Assembly: GCA_902775485.1 (NCBI GenBank)
Contig: CACYMJ010000037.1
Location: 1 to 38,846, forward strand
From: an uncultured Lachnospiraceae bacterium
GTDB lineage: Bacteria; Bacillota; Clostridia; Lachnospirales; Lachnospiraceae
Direction: 5' to 3'
Length of the DNA: 38,846 nucleotides
In this document: positions 7,102-14,721 of the stretch, piece by piece
How positions within the stretch are numbered: the stretch's first letter is position 1
Layout of the letters: every line of letters starts with the position of its first letter
Position numbers and translations under genes: made by a program
Notes under the pieces: generated by a model
Database searches by the model: none
The model's input: the letters and a program-made list of their open reading frames with translations, nothing else
Told to the model about the DNA's origin: nothing

Positions 7102-8391
7102 GTGGATTTGTTCCGTAAGAAAAACGAAGAGACAAAAACAAAGAGAGCTGCCACCAAAAAGCAGACTACAGGTTATACTCTTTTACTCATACCCAATTCC
7201 TCCGATGCAGCCAAAACCGTTGAGGTAACGTATGACAGACTGCTTCAGCTTCTGACCGGTGCAGTTGCAACGGCGATCATTGTGATCTGCCTGGTACTGT
7301 CGATGATGGTGCACAACCATAAGCTGAAAGGTTCCCTTGACGAAGCACGTAATTCCATAGCCGAACTGTCCGAGACGAACAGAAATCTTGAGGGTACGGT
7401 AAGTGCACTTTCGGATCAGGTGGAGGCCGACAAAAAGGTTTTCTCGAAGATAGAGGATACCATCTCCAAGAAGGAAGAGGAACTGGCGATAGAGGCAGAG
7501 GAAGCTGCGATACCGAACGGGATCCCGATCAGGAATGCCAAGGCCATAATGATAGAGGATCCGTACAGAGAGTCTGAGGGCGGACGGACATCCGGAATAG
7601 TGTTCACGACGCTGAAGGGTGCGGTTGTTGATTCGACAGCCGAGGGTATAGCCATACATGTTGATTCCGATGATTCGAATCCGTATTACACGAGAGGAGT
7701 GACCATCGATCACGGGAACGGCTATGTAACGTATTACAGGTTCAGCGGTGATGTTTCGATAGAAGAAGGAACCAGGGTCACCAAAGGCGATGTGCTGGCC
7801 GTGCTTACGGATGACGGTTTTGTGGCATATGAGATCAGAAAAGACGGACAGTTCATTGATCCGAAGTCAACTTTTATAGGTGCTGATACAAAGGTTGAAG
7901 GAACGCTGATCACGCATTCGTCCGCAAGAATAGACGGAACGGTGCTCGGCGGAGTTGTAGCTGACGGAACGGTAATACTGTCCGCAAACGGACAGATCCA
8001 GGGAAACGTGATCGCCGAGAACATTGTTGTTGCCGGTGTTATTGACGGTAATCTTACCATAAAGGACAAAACGAATATCGAGCCTACGGGTGAGGTGTAC
8101 GGCGATATCAATACTGCCCGCATTCTTATCGATGAACAGTCTGTGTTCCAGGGCAAATGCAACATGAACGTTGACAGATCCAAGTCGAAGAGGGGAAAGC
8201 TCAAGCTTCGCGAAGTTGTAAAACCGCAGCAGGAACCTCAAAGCACCGAGACAAAGCTTGATGCGGAGAGCACAAAAAAGAGCGAGGACGCCAAGGCGAA
8301 GAAAACTGACGAAAAGAGTGAGGCTGCACCCGACAAGAAGGAAAAACAGGCGGATGAGCCCAAGGCACTGAAGGTTGAAACACTCGAGTGA
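7102..8391 (+). CDS. membrane-anchored bactofilin fused to a degenerate LytM (M23-like) domain
   Basis: Order of parts: basic cytoplasmic or N-terminal segment (1-45), one membrane helix (about 50-70), a coiled coil (74-130), a LytM/M23-like fold (about 175-255), a bactofilin domain (about 262-358) and a Lys/Glu/Ala-rich tail. The LytM part keeps the scaffold (IDHGNGYVTYYRF, EEGTRVTKGDVLA), but the usual H-x-H zinc motif is replaced by FVAYEIRKDG, so it should not cleave peptidoglycan. The bactofilin part shows the short beta-helix repeats (SARIDGTVLGG, GQIQGNVIAEN, GVIDGNLTIKD, GEVYGDINTA). Bactofilins polymerise and scaffold wall or pilus machinery. Start: GTG 7102 lies 3 bases after GGGAG (7094-7098); TTG 7108 would have a 9-base spacer and may be the real one. 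Confidence 0.82.
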   Translation: MDLFRKKNEETKTKRAATKKQTTGYTLLLIPNSSDAAKTVEVTYDRLLQLLTGAVATAIIVICLVLSMMVHNHKLKGSLDEARNSIAELSETNRNLEGTVSALSDQVEADKKVFSKIEDTISKKEEELAIEAEEAAIPNGIPIRNAKAIMIEDPYRESEGGRTSGIVFTTLKGAVVDSTAEGIAIHVDSDDSNPYYTRGVTIDHGNGYVTYYRFSGDVSIEEGTRVTKGDVLAVLTDDGFVAYEIRKDGQFIDPKSTFIGADTKVEGTLITHSSARIDGTVLGGVVADGTVILSANGQIQGNVIAENIVVAGVIDGNLTIKDKTNIEPTGEVYGDINTARILIDEQSVFQGKCNMNVDRSKSKRGKLKLREVVKPQQEPQSTETKLDAESTKKSEDAKAKKTDEKSEAAPDKKEKQADEPKALKVETLE

Positions 8392-8412
8392 CGCAAGAAG
8401 GAGCAACAGTTA

Positions 8413-9723
8413 ATGCCTCAGTTACGTGCGATCATAATTGATGACGATAAGGAAACACGCCGGCTCGTACAGAGCGTGCTTCCTGATTATGTTGAAAGCG
8501 TGGCAGCAGGGAGTGCTGAGGGAGCGCTGGATTATTTAAAACGCGACGGAAACGGTGATCTTCCCGATTTTGTAATATTAAACGGTGATGATCCCAAAAG
8601 CTTCGGACTGTATGTTTATGACTGGATGATAAACAGATCGGGGGACCCCGACATAGCCGCGATCCCGGTGATAGTTCTTACGGAAGATGAATTTTCCGAT
8701 AAGAGTCTGGAGTTTCTCGAGATAGGAGACGTAACATTTTATGTCGGCGCGATCGATGAGAGCGAGCTGTTCGGGGTTATAAACGATGCGCTTGAGAAGG
8801 CCGATTTCATGCCGTCCCCGGAAGAGAGTGCGTATGAGGAGACCAGAAACATCGACAGGCTGATGGGGCAGAGCGTTAAGGCTCCGGAGGGTGACCAGCG
8901 GTCTCTTGTTCTCGATATGGAGTCGAGAATAGTCAACCTTGAAGTTGCACTGGCACGCGGAAGAAAACGCGTTGAGGATATAAAGACACTCATAGACGCC
9001 GCGCAGTCTGCGAAGGATGCAAGGGACGATGATGACTTCACAAGACGCAGGAAAGATAAGAGCCCCGGGAAGAAGAATAATGAAGTGCAGATGTCACCTT
9101 TCCTTGTAAAAGCAAGGAAGAAGGCGGACGTCGAAGATCAGATACTTGAAGGATTCAGGAGGGCAGCGTCCTCTTCGCAGGTCATAAAGGGAGAACAGCA
9201 AAGCGCATCCGATTCGATCAGCCGCTTAAGGCAGAAGGCTCTGGATAATCCCGGAGGGGCATTTAATGCCCAGGGTACTATCAAGATCGAGGACCGGCCC
9301 AGGCATGAGACTCCGAAGCCGGATCCGGGATCAAAGCGTACTATAGTGATAGTCGATGATGATCTTAAGACAAGGAAGCTGTGCACGCTTTTCCTGACAC
9401 AGAACTATAACGTTGTCCCGCTCGATTCGGGGATAAAAACGATAGATTATTTTGTCAGGAGCCGCGCCGATCTTCTTCTTATAAATCCGGTGCTTCCGGG
9501 AATGAGCGGGATGGCGACGGTGGCATCGCTCCGCAATCAACCGGGATGCGCCACGCTTCCGATAATGTTTCTGGTGGGCGATAACTATACCGAACCCAGA
9601 GCAGCTCTTATGGGGCCGTTCATCGTGGGGATACTGAACAAACCGATAACACAGGGTCTGATAGCACAGTCGGTCAAGGGATTTTTCGATAACTACGACA
9701 AGGCGACGGGAAGGTATTTTTAA
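8413..9723 (+). CDS. double pseudo-receiver protein
   Basis: Two receiver folds flank a roughly 170-residue linker rich in charge and predicted helix. REC1 (1-130) has the acidic triplet D10-D12, but the phospho-acceptor position in DFVILNGDDP is Asn (N57, codon 8581-8583), and the conserved Lys is not evident. REC2 (about 310-430) again has DDD, but LLLINPVLPG puts Asn (N358, codon 9484-9486) at the acceptor, while NKP keeps the Lys. So neither domain should take phosphate in the usual way. AAGGAG (8398-8403) gives a 9-base spacer to ATG 8413. It sits 21 bases after the bactofilin gene and 13 before another receiver pair. A scaffold or protein-interaction role is the best guess. Confidence 0.8.
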   Translation: MPQLRAIIIDDDKETRRLVQSVLPDYVESVAAGSAEGALDYLKRDGNGDLPDFVILNGDDPKSFGLYVYDWMINRSGDPDIAAIPVIVLTEDEFSDKSLEFLEIGDVTFYVGAIDESELFGVINDALEKADFMPSPEESAYEETRNIDRLMGQSVKAPEGDQRSLVLDMESRIVNLEVALARGRKRVEDIKTLIDAAQSAKDARDDDDFTRRRKDKSPGKKNNEVQMSPFLVKARKKADVEDQILEGFRRAASSSQVIKGEQQSASDSISRLRQKALDNPGGAFNAQGTIKIEDRPRHETPKPDPGSKRTIVIVDDDLKTRKLCTLFLTQNYNVVPLDSGIKTIDYFVRSRADLLLINPVLPGMSGMATVASLRNQPGCATLPIMFLVGDNYTEPRAALMGPFIVGILNKPITQGLIAQSVKGFFDNYDKATGRYF

Positions 9724-9736
9724 GAGGCCGGTATCA

Positions 9737-10420
9737 ATGAAAAAAAGAGTACTGATAGTTGACGACGATATAATGACACTCAAGATCCTCAGAAAGTATC
9801 TCGAGGAGTTATACGATGTTGTGACCGAGAATGCGGGCTACCGCTTTGTTGAGAGGATGGAAAGTTACAATGCCGACCTCATACTGCTGGATATCGATAT
9901 GCCGGTGGTGAACGGTCTGCAGGCATTTGACGAGATCCTTGCAAACCCTGCGATGAGCGATGTCCCCGTTGTCTTTCTGTCGGGAGTTTCCAACCCCAAT
10001 CTCGTAAGGGAGCTGATGTCCAAGGGGGCCGCCGGATATCTTGTCAAGACGATACCGAAGGGAGAACTCCTGTCGAGACTCGATAAGGTGTTTAATGAGA
10101 ATCCGGAGCGAAAGGTCACACCCGAGGTACTGATACTCGATAACGATATCGCGCGCCTTAAGGAAATGCGCGAAAATCTTCAGGCTAATAACTTCAAGGC
10201 AAAGATCGTACGCTCTACGGTCGATGCAATAGAGTACATCAGAAACCATCATCCGGATGTGTTTGTCATAGGACATGACAGCGCCGGTGCCGAGCCGCAG
10301 GAAGTATACAATTCGCTCGATCAGATCATCCGTGATGAAAGCGTGATACCGATCGTTATGGAGGAGAATTTCTTTTCATCGGAGCTTATCGACAGAGTGA
10401 ACGCAGCACTGTCAAAGTAA
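9737..10420 (+). CDS. response regulator with one active-looking and one degenerate receiver
   Basis: REC1 (1-125) has the full set: D9-D10-D11, acceptor D52 in LLDIDMP, Ser in FLSG, Lys in LVKTIPK. REC2 (about 127-227) is degenerate: the acceptor strand reads DVFVIGHDSAG, with Gly179 where Asp is expected. There is no DNA-binding or enzymatic output domain, so output must be through protein contact, perhaps with the preceding double receiver, the bactofilin or the pilus machinery. A weak ribosome site (GAGG 9724-9727) precedes ATG 9737. A short hairpin follows the stop. Confidence 0.85.
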   Translation: MKKRVLIVDDDIMTLKILRKYLEELYDVVTENAGYRFVERMESYNADLILLDIDMPVVNGLQAFDEILANPAMSDVPVVFLSGVSNPNLVRELMSKGAAGYLVKTIPKGELLSRLDKVFNENPERKVTPEVLILDNDIARLKEMRENLQANNFKAKIVRSTVDAIEYIRNHHPDVFVIGHDSAGAEPQEVYNSLDQIIRDESVIPIVMEENFFSSELIDRVNAALSK

Positions 10421-10424
10421 TATA

Positions 10425-10444
10425 AAGACAGGGGGGACTGTCTT
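10425..10444 (+). promoter_or_regulatory. small hairpin in the gap before the muramidase gene
   Basis: AAGACAG (10425-10431) pairs perfectly with CTGTCTT (10438-10444) around a G-rich 6-base loop. There is no T-run, so it is not a standard terminator. The G-run at 10431-10436 could also act as a ribosome site for an 8-codon reading frame starting GTG 10445 and ending TAA 10469-10471, directly before the real ribosome site AGGGGG (10471-10476). Confidence 0.35.
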
Positions 10445-10481
10445 GTGAAAATACCGGGGAACTGGATATAAGGGGGAAACA

Positions 10482-11561
10482 GTGGGAGATAACTACGATC
10501 CGAATCAGGTGATCAAAACACCGCCGCAAAGACGACGAAGACGCAGAAACTATGGCACGGTCATCATAGTGCTCGTGCTTGGTTTCGCAACAGGTCTGAT
10601 CGCCGGTATGCTCATAATCCATGAAAAGATGGCGCGTGAACTGGCTGCGGTTCAGGAAGAGCTTGCCACCGTTATCGAGGAGCAGAGCCATATCAACGTT
10701 ACAAATGTTTATGTTCCGGAAAGAAAACTGAAAGAGGGGCAGCTTTCCGTGAATCCGTACAACACCGAAAATTTCCGGATAGATAACGGGTTCATGGCAT
10801 ACTTTGACGAGAACGGAGAGAAGATCAGCCATCTTGGATGCGATCTTTCGTATCATAACAAGTATGTTGATTTTGATGAACTTGCAAAATCGGGATGTGA
10901 GTTCGTAATGCTCCGGTGCGGCTACAGGGGATATTCCGCGGGAGGCCTTGCAAAGGATGAGAAGTTTGAACAGTATGCATCGGAGGCCGAACGTGTCGGA
11001 TTAAAGCTCGGGGTATATTTTTTCACCCAGGCGCTTACGGTTGAAGAGGCCGAGGAAGAGGCCGAGTATACGCTCAAACTGATCGAGGGACATAACATAT
11101 CGTATCCGGTTGCTTTTGATACAGAGTACATTGATGACGAGAGCGCCAGATCGAACACGACGGAAATATCCGATGAACTCAGGACCGAGATCATCACAGC
11201 ATTCTGCGAAAAGATCAAAGAGGCCGGATACTATCCGATGGTATATGCATCCGAAAACTGGATCAGACGCTACATGAACGTTGAGTCGCTCAGACAGTAT
11301 GATTTCTGGGCACCGCAGTATCTTGAAGAGAATGATTTCCTTTATGATTTTACGATGTGGCAGTACACCGATAAGGGCAGCATTCCCGGGGTAAAGGGAG
11401 AGGTTGATCTTGATATCTCGATGGTCGATTATGCTTCGTTTGTACCGAAGCTTCGTGAGGCGGTCGAAACGGGAGGAGAGATCTCAACGGTATCCGGAGA
11501 GGAAAACATGACCATCACTGAGGAGGAATCCGCAGAGGATATATCGATCACTACCGAGTGA
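10482..11561 (+). CDS. membrane-anchored GH25 muramidase
   Basis: A basic N-terminus (RRRRRR) and one membrane helix (about 24-46) anchor the protein as a type II membrane protein. A coiled-coil-like stalk follows, then a glycoside hydrolase family 25 domain (about 117-325). Family residues are visible: D121 in GCDLSYHN, the LGVYFFTQA strand, and D213/E215 in FDTEYID, corresponding to the Asp and Glu of Chalaropsis-type lysozymes. It should cut the MurNAc-GlcNAc bond of peptidoglycan. The tail after 330 is acidic and Ser/Thr-rich. GTG 10482 is used because AGGGGG is 5 bases upstream. It directly precedes the pilus operon promoter, so a role in opening the wall for pilus assembly is possible. 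Confidence 0.9.
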   Translation: MGDNYDPNQVIKTPPQRRRRRRNYGTVIIVLVLGFATGLIAGMLIIHEKMARELAAVQEELATVIEEQSHINVTNVYVPERKLKEGQLSVNPYNTENFRIDNGFMAYFDENGEKISHLGCDLSYHNKYVDFDELAKSGCEFVMLRCGYRGYSAGGLAKDEKFEQYASEAERVGLKLGVYFFTQALTVEEAEEEAEYTLKLIEGHNISYPVAFDTEYIDDESARSNTTEISDELRTEIITAFCEKIKEAGYYPMVYASENWIRRYMNVESLRQYDFWAPQYLEENDFLYDFTMWQYTDKGSIPGVKGEVDLDISMVDYASFVPKLREAVETGGEISTVSGEENMTITEEESAEDISITTE

Positions 11562-11568
11562 ATCATTC

Positions 11569-11597
11569 TTGTAATATTATGTTAACTTGTGTATAAT
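11569..11597 (+). promoter_or_regulatory. sigma-A promoter of the pilus operon
   Basis: TTGTAA (11569-11574), 17 bases, then a perfect TATAAT (11592-11597). The start should be near 11603, leaving a leader of about 30 bases to pilB. Confidence 0.7.
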
Positions 11598-11632
11598 CGT
11601 GTTGATATGTATTTATTATACAGGGGAAGGTT

Positions 11633-13339
11633 ATGGCGATAATCAGAAAAAAGGTCCGTATCGGTGACCTGATGATCAGTGAGGGGCTGATCACACCGGC
11701 ACAGCTCGAGACGGCACTTAAAGAACAAAAGATAAGAGGAGCCAAGCTCGGTGAGACGCTGATCGCTCTCGGATACGTGTCACAGGAGGATTTTTCCAAT
11801 ATCCTCTCAACCCAGCTCGGCATAGATACGGTGGATCTTCGAAAAGAGGGTCTTGATGACAATGCGGTCAGACTCGTTTCCGAAGATCTGATGAAGAAAA
11901 ACCAGCTGATCCCGTTCGGATTTGACGAGAAGAATCCCAACATCTTAAAGGTTGCCATGGCCGATCCCATGAACATCATGGCGATCGACGATGTCATGAT
12001 AATGACCAACATGGAGGTCATTCCTTACTTTTGTCCGAGCGCACAGATATCGCTTCAGCTTGACAGACGTTACGGTAAGGAACAGGCAAGGGCGGCGGCA
12101 GCGCAGTTCCAGGAGGAGCATGCCGCTGAGATAGCGTTTGATACATCCGCATCGGATGTGGAATTCGAGAACATTGAAGATGCACCTATCGTCAAGCTCG
12201 TAAATACGATGCTTGAGACTGCGGTCAGACAGGGAGCATCGGATATACATATAGAAGCACTTGACAGGGAAGTAAGGGTCAGATTCCGTATCGATGGTGT
12301 CCTCGTTGAAAACATGGATTACGACAAATCACTCCTTCCCGCACTCGTAGCCAGGATCAAGATCATATCAAACCTGGATATCTCAGAGAAGAGAAAACCT
12401 CAGGACGGACGTCTTACCGTTGTTGTAGACAGTAAGGAGTACGATGTCCGTGTATCCATACTTCCGACCGTGTTCGGTGAGAAGGTTGTTATGCGACTGA
12501 CATCAAAGGACGGCCTGACAAGAGATAAAAAGTATCTCGGACTTAACGAAAGAGAACTTCCGAGGTTTGATGCGATAATGTCCAATCCTCACGGGATAAT
12601 ACTTGTTACGGGACCTACAGGTTCCGGTAAATCAACGACATGTTATACCGTTTTGTCGGAGCTTAATTCCGATGAAGTAAACATCATAACGGTCGAGGAC
12701 CCCGTGGAGGCAAACGTTAACGGTATCAACCAGGTGCAGGTCAATGTGAAAGCGGATCTTACATTTGCCTCGGCACTGCGTTCCATCCTGCGTCAGGACC
12801 CTGACATCATCATGATCGGTGAGATAAGAGATACGGAGACGGCGGAGATCGCCGTTAAGGCATCCATCACCGGACATCTCGTTATATCTACGCTTCATAC
12901 GAACTCAACAGCAAGTTCGATCACGCGTCTTCTCGATATGGGCGTTGAGCCGTATCTGATCGGTGATTCGGTTGTGGGTATAATCGCACAGAGACTTGTC
13001 AGAAAACTGTGTCCGAAGTGCCGCCGCCAGAAGCAGGCGGACTCGGATGAAAAAAGGGCACTGCGCGTTCCCGAAGATCAGGAATGCATCATCTACGAAC
13101 CCGTCGGATGCAGAGAGTGTTCCAAGGGTTACAAGGGCCGTATAGGTGTATACGAGATTATGCCGATATCTCATAAGATCGCCGGAATGATCTCAAGAGG
13201 AGCCAATGCCGATGAGATAGAAGAGCAGGCGGTCAAGGAAGGCATGACGACACTGCGCCGAGCAGCAGCGGAATACGTTCTGCAGGGCGTGACCACGATA
13301 AGCGAGATGCGTAAGGTCGCATACGAGGACGAAGGCTGA
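11633..13339 (+). CDS. pilB: type IV pilus assembly ATPase PilB
   Basis: PilB hydrolyses ATP at the inner face of the membrane to drive pilin polymerisation. The 568-residue protein has an MshEN-type N-domain with two repeats (RIGDLMISEGLIT from residue 9, KLGETLIALGYVS), a form known to bind cyclic di-GMP in MshE/PilB relatives. The ATPase core has Walker A GPTGSGKST (327-335, K333), the Asp box EDPVE, Walker B IGEIRD and the His box HLVISTLHTN. A four-Cys zinc site (C460, C463, C493, C496) typical of PilB/GspE is intact. GGGGAAGG at 11623-11630 precedes ATG 11633. First gene after the operon promoter. Confidence 0.96.
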   Translation: MAIIRKKVRIGDLMISEGLITPAQLETALKEQKIRGAKLGETLIALGYVSQEDFSNILSTQLGIDTVDLRKEGLDDNAVRLVSEDLMKKNQLIPFGFDEKNPNILKVAMADPMNIMAIDDVMIMTNMEVIPYFCPSAQISLQLDRRYGKEQARAAAAQFQEEHAAEIAFDTSASDVEFENIEDAPIVKLVNTMLETAVRQGASDIHIEALDREVRVRFRIDGVLVENMDYDKSLLPALVARIKIISNLDISEKRKPQDGRLTVVVDSKEYDVRVSILPTVFGEKVVMRLTSKDGLTRDKKYLGLNERELPRFDAIMSNPHGIILVTGPTGSGKSTTCYTVLSELNSDEVNIITVEDPVEANVNGINQVQVNVKADLTFASALRSILRQDPDIIMIGEIRDTETAEIAVKASITGHLVISTLHTNSTASSITRLLDMGVEPYLIGDSVVGIIAQRLVRKLCPKCRRQKQADSDEKRALRVPEDQECIIYEPVGCRECSKGYKGRIGVYEIMPISHKIAGMISRGANADEIEEQAVKEGMTTLRRAAAEYVLQGVTTISEMRKVAYEDEG

Positions 13340-13356
13340 GTGTGTCGTAGGTGTCA

Positions 13357-13451
13357 AATGTGTCAAGGGTGTGTCAGAGGGACGGTTCTTTTGACACATT
13401 TTGAAAAAACGTGTCAAAAGAACCGTCCCTCTGACACACCCTTGACACATT
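13357..13451. repeat. 41-bp perfect inverted repeat (palindromic mobile-type element)
   Basis: Arms 13357-13397 and 13411-13451 are exact reverse complements around a 13-base A/T-rich loop. The arms contain the core GGACGGTTCTTTTGACAC, a sequence I recognise as a recurring dispersed palindrome of Clostridia and relatives, possibly mobilised by a Y1/RAYT-type transposase acting in trans (association from memory). Additional TGTGTC copies occur just upstream (13341-13356). It fills the pilB-pilT gap. The transcript would form a very stable hairpin, without a following T-run on the plus strand, so it may dampen pilT expression or protect pilB mRNA. Confidence 0.9.
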
Positions 13452-13479
13452 GACAGAACATTCAATTGGGAGAACGGAA

Positions 13480-14553
13480 ATGGAATTACAGAGTGCAGCT
13501 TCCACTGTAACGATCGAACAGATCCTGACGGTTGCCAACCAGTCGGGAGCAAGTGACGTGCATATCACGGTAGGAATACCGCCCAAGATGCGTGTCTCGG
13601 GTCATCTTCAGGAGATGAACTTCCCGAGGCTCATGCCGGATGATACACACAGACTGCTTTACGGTATCATGAATGAAAAGCAGACGAAGGCATTTGATGA
13701 TAAGGGTGAGTGGGATTTCTCATATTCCATCTCACAGCTCGGACGCTACCGTGTAAACGCGTTCAGACAGCGCGGAACGTGTGCGATGGTATTCAGGCTT
13801 GTCGGTAATAAGATACCGCGTCCCGAGGAACTCGGTGTTCCCGAATCCGTTGTCGAGCTGTATGATAAAAAGCGCGGTCTTGTACTTGTCACGGGACCTA
13901 CCGGATCGGGAAAATCAACAACGCTCGCTTCGATAATCGGAAAGATCAACAGGGAACTGGATGCGCATATCATCACGCTCGAAGACCCGATAGAGTATCT
14001 GCACAGGCATGACAAATCTATTGTTAACCAGCGTGAGGTCGGGATCGATACAGACGATTATTCCATTGCCTTAAGATCCGCTCTTCGTGAAGATCCCGAT
14101 GTTATACTCGTCGGTGAGATGCGTGACCTTGAGACGATAAGTACCGCGATCACGGCAGCTGAGACAGGCCATCTGGTTTTCTCGACACTGCATACGATAG
14201 GTGCGGCATCTACCGTCGACCGTATCATAGATGTATTCCCGCCACATCAGCAGCAGCAGATCAGAACGCAGCTTGCAAATGTTTTGGAGGCGGTTGTATC
14301 GCAGCAGCTGATACCGAGGGTCGGCGGAGGCAGATGCGCGGCATTCGAGGTAATGCATGCCAATTCGGCAATACGAAATCTGATCCGTGAAAACAAGAGC
14401 CATCAGATCACTTCCACGATCCAGACGAACAGGAAGATGGGAATGATAACGATGGATGATGCGATCATGGATCTTTACATGCGCGGCGAGATAGACAGAG
14501 AAGATGCACTGCTGTTCGCGCAGGATAAGACTACGATGGGAAACAGGATTTGA
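13480..14553 (+). CDS. pilT: twitching motility retraction ATPase PilT
   Basis: PilT powers pilus depolymerisation and twitching. The 357-residue protein has the PilT N-terminal PAS-like region, Walker A GPTGSGKST (139-147, K145), the Asp box EDPIEYLH, Walker B LVGEMRD, the His box HLVFSTLHT and the family's C-terminal AIRNLIRE motif that is needed for retraction in PilT proteins. It lacks the PilB-type zinc Cys cluster. The frame is open back to a TTG inside the inverted repeat, but ATG 13480, with GGGAG (13468-13472) 7 bases before it, is the sensible start. Its presence beside pilB means the pilus is likely retractable. Confidence 0.96.
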   Translation: MELQSAASTVTIEQILTVANQSGASDVHITVGIPPKMRVSGHLQEMNFPRLMPDDTHRLLYGIMNEKQTKAFDDKGEWDFSYSISQLGRYRVNAFRQRGTCAMVFRLVGNKIPRPEELGVPESVVELYDKKRGLVLVTGPTGSGKSTTLASIIGKINRELDAHIITLEDPIEYLHRHDKSIVNQREVGIDTDDYSIALRSALREDPDVILVGEMRDLETISTAITAAETGHLVFSTLHTIGAASTVDRIIDVFPPHQQQQIRTQLANVLEAVVSQQLIPRVGGGRCAAFEVMHANSAIRNLIRENKSHQITSTIQTNRKMGMITMDDAIMDLYMRGEIDREDALLFAQDKTTMGNRI

Positions 14554-14565
14554 GCGATAACTTTT

Positions 14566-14692
14566 GAAGCAGACAGGCTTCGGAAGATGCACGCTTCAAG
14601 CCTGCTTGTAAGCGGGCATATTACGGAGACTGTAAGTTGCGAAAGCAACGGACATGAGCATGAAGCGCAGCGCAATGCGAATGGTCTGCTTC
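14566..14692 (+). ncRNA. candidate structured RNA between pilT and pilC
   Basis: The 168-base pilT-pilC gap has no ORF but folds well by eye. A 9-bp perfect closing stem (14566-14574 GAAGCAGAC with 14684-14692) encloses: a hairpin 14575-14603 (6 bp plus 4 bp with a 2-base bulge), a small hairpin 14621-14635, a GNRA hairpin GTTGC-GAAA-GCAAC (14636-14649), and a hairpin 14658-14678 with inner GCG/CGC pairing. This multi-branch form suggests a functional RNA: a cis-regulator, a processed RNA, or the RNA of a degenerate mobile element. I cannot match it to a named class. It does not carry the conserved blocks of the class I cyclic di-GMP riboswitch. Confidence 0.45.
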
Positions 14693-14721
14693 TTAAAACA
14701 TCATGAAGGGATGAAGATCAT

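Noticed and set aside
7840-8150. Repeated short segments in the bactofilin gene as DNA repeats
   Set aside because: The periodicity is at protein level (beta-helix turns), without repeated DNA units; there is no CRISPR-like or tandem array.
13450-13479. TTG start extending pilT into the inverted repeat
   Set aside because: ATG 13480 has a proper ribosome site and matches the usual PilT N-terminus; the extension would be encoded by repeat sequence.
14566-14692. Miniature transposon (MITE) instead of an RNA
   Set aside because: The ends form a 9-bp inverted repeat, but no matching target duplication is visible in the flanks, and the interior is highly structured. It is not excluded.
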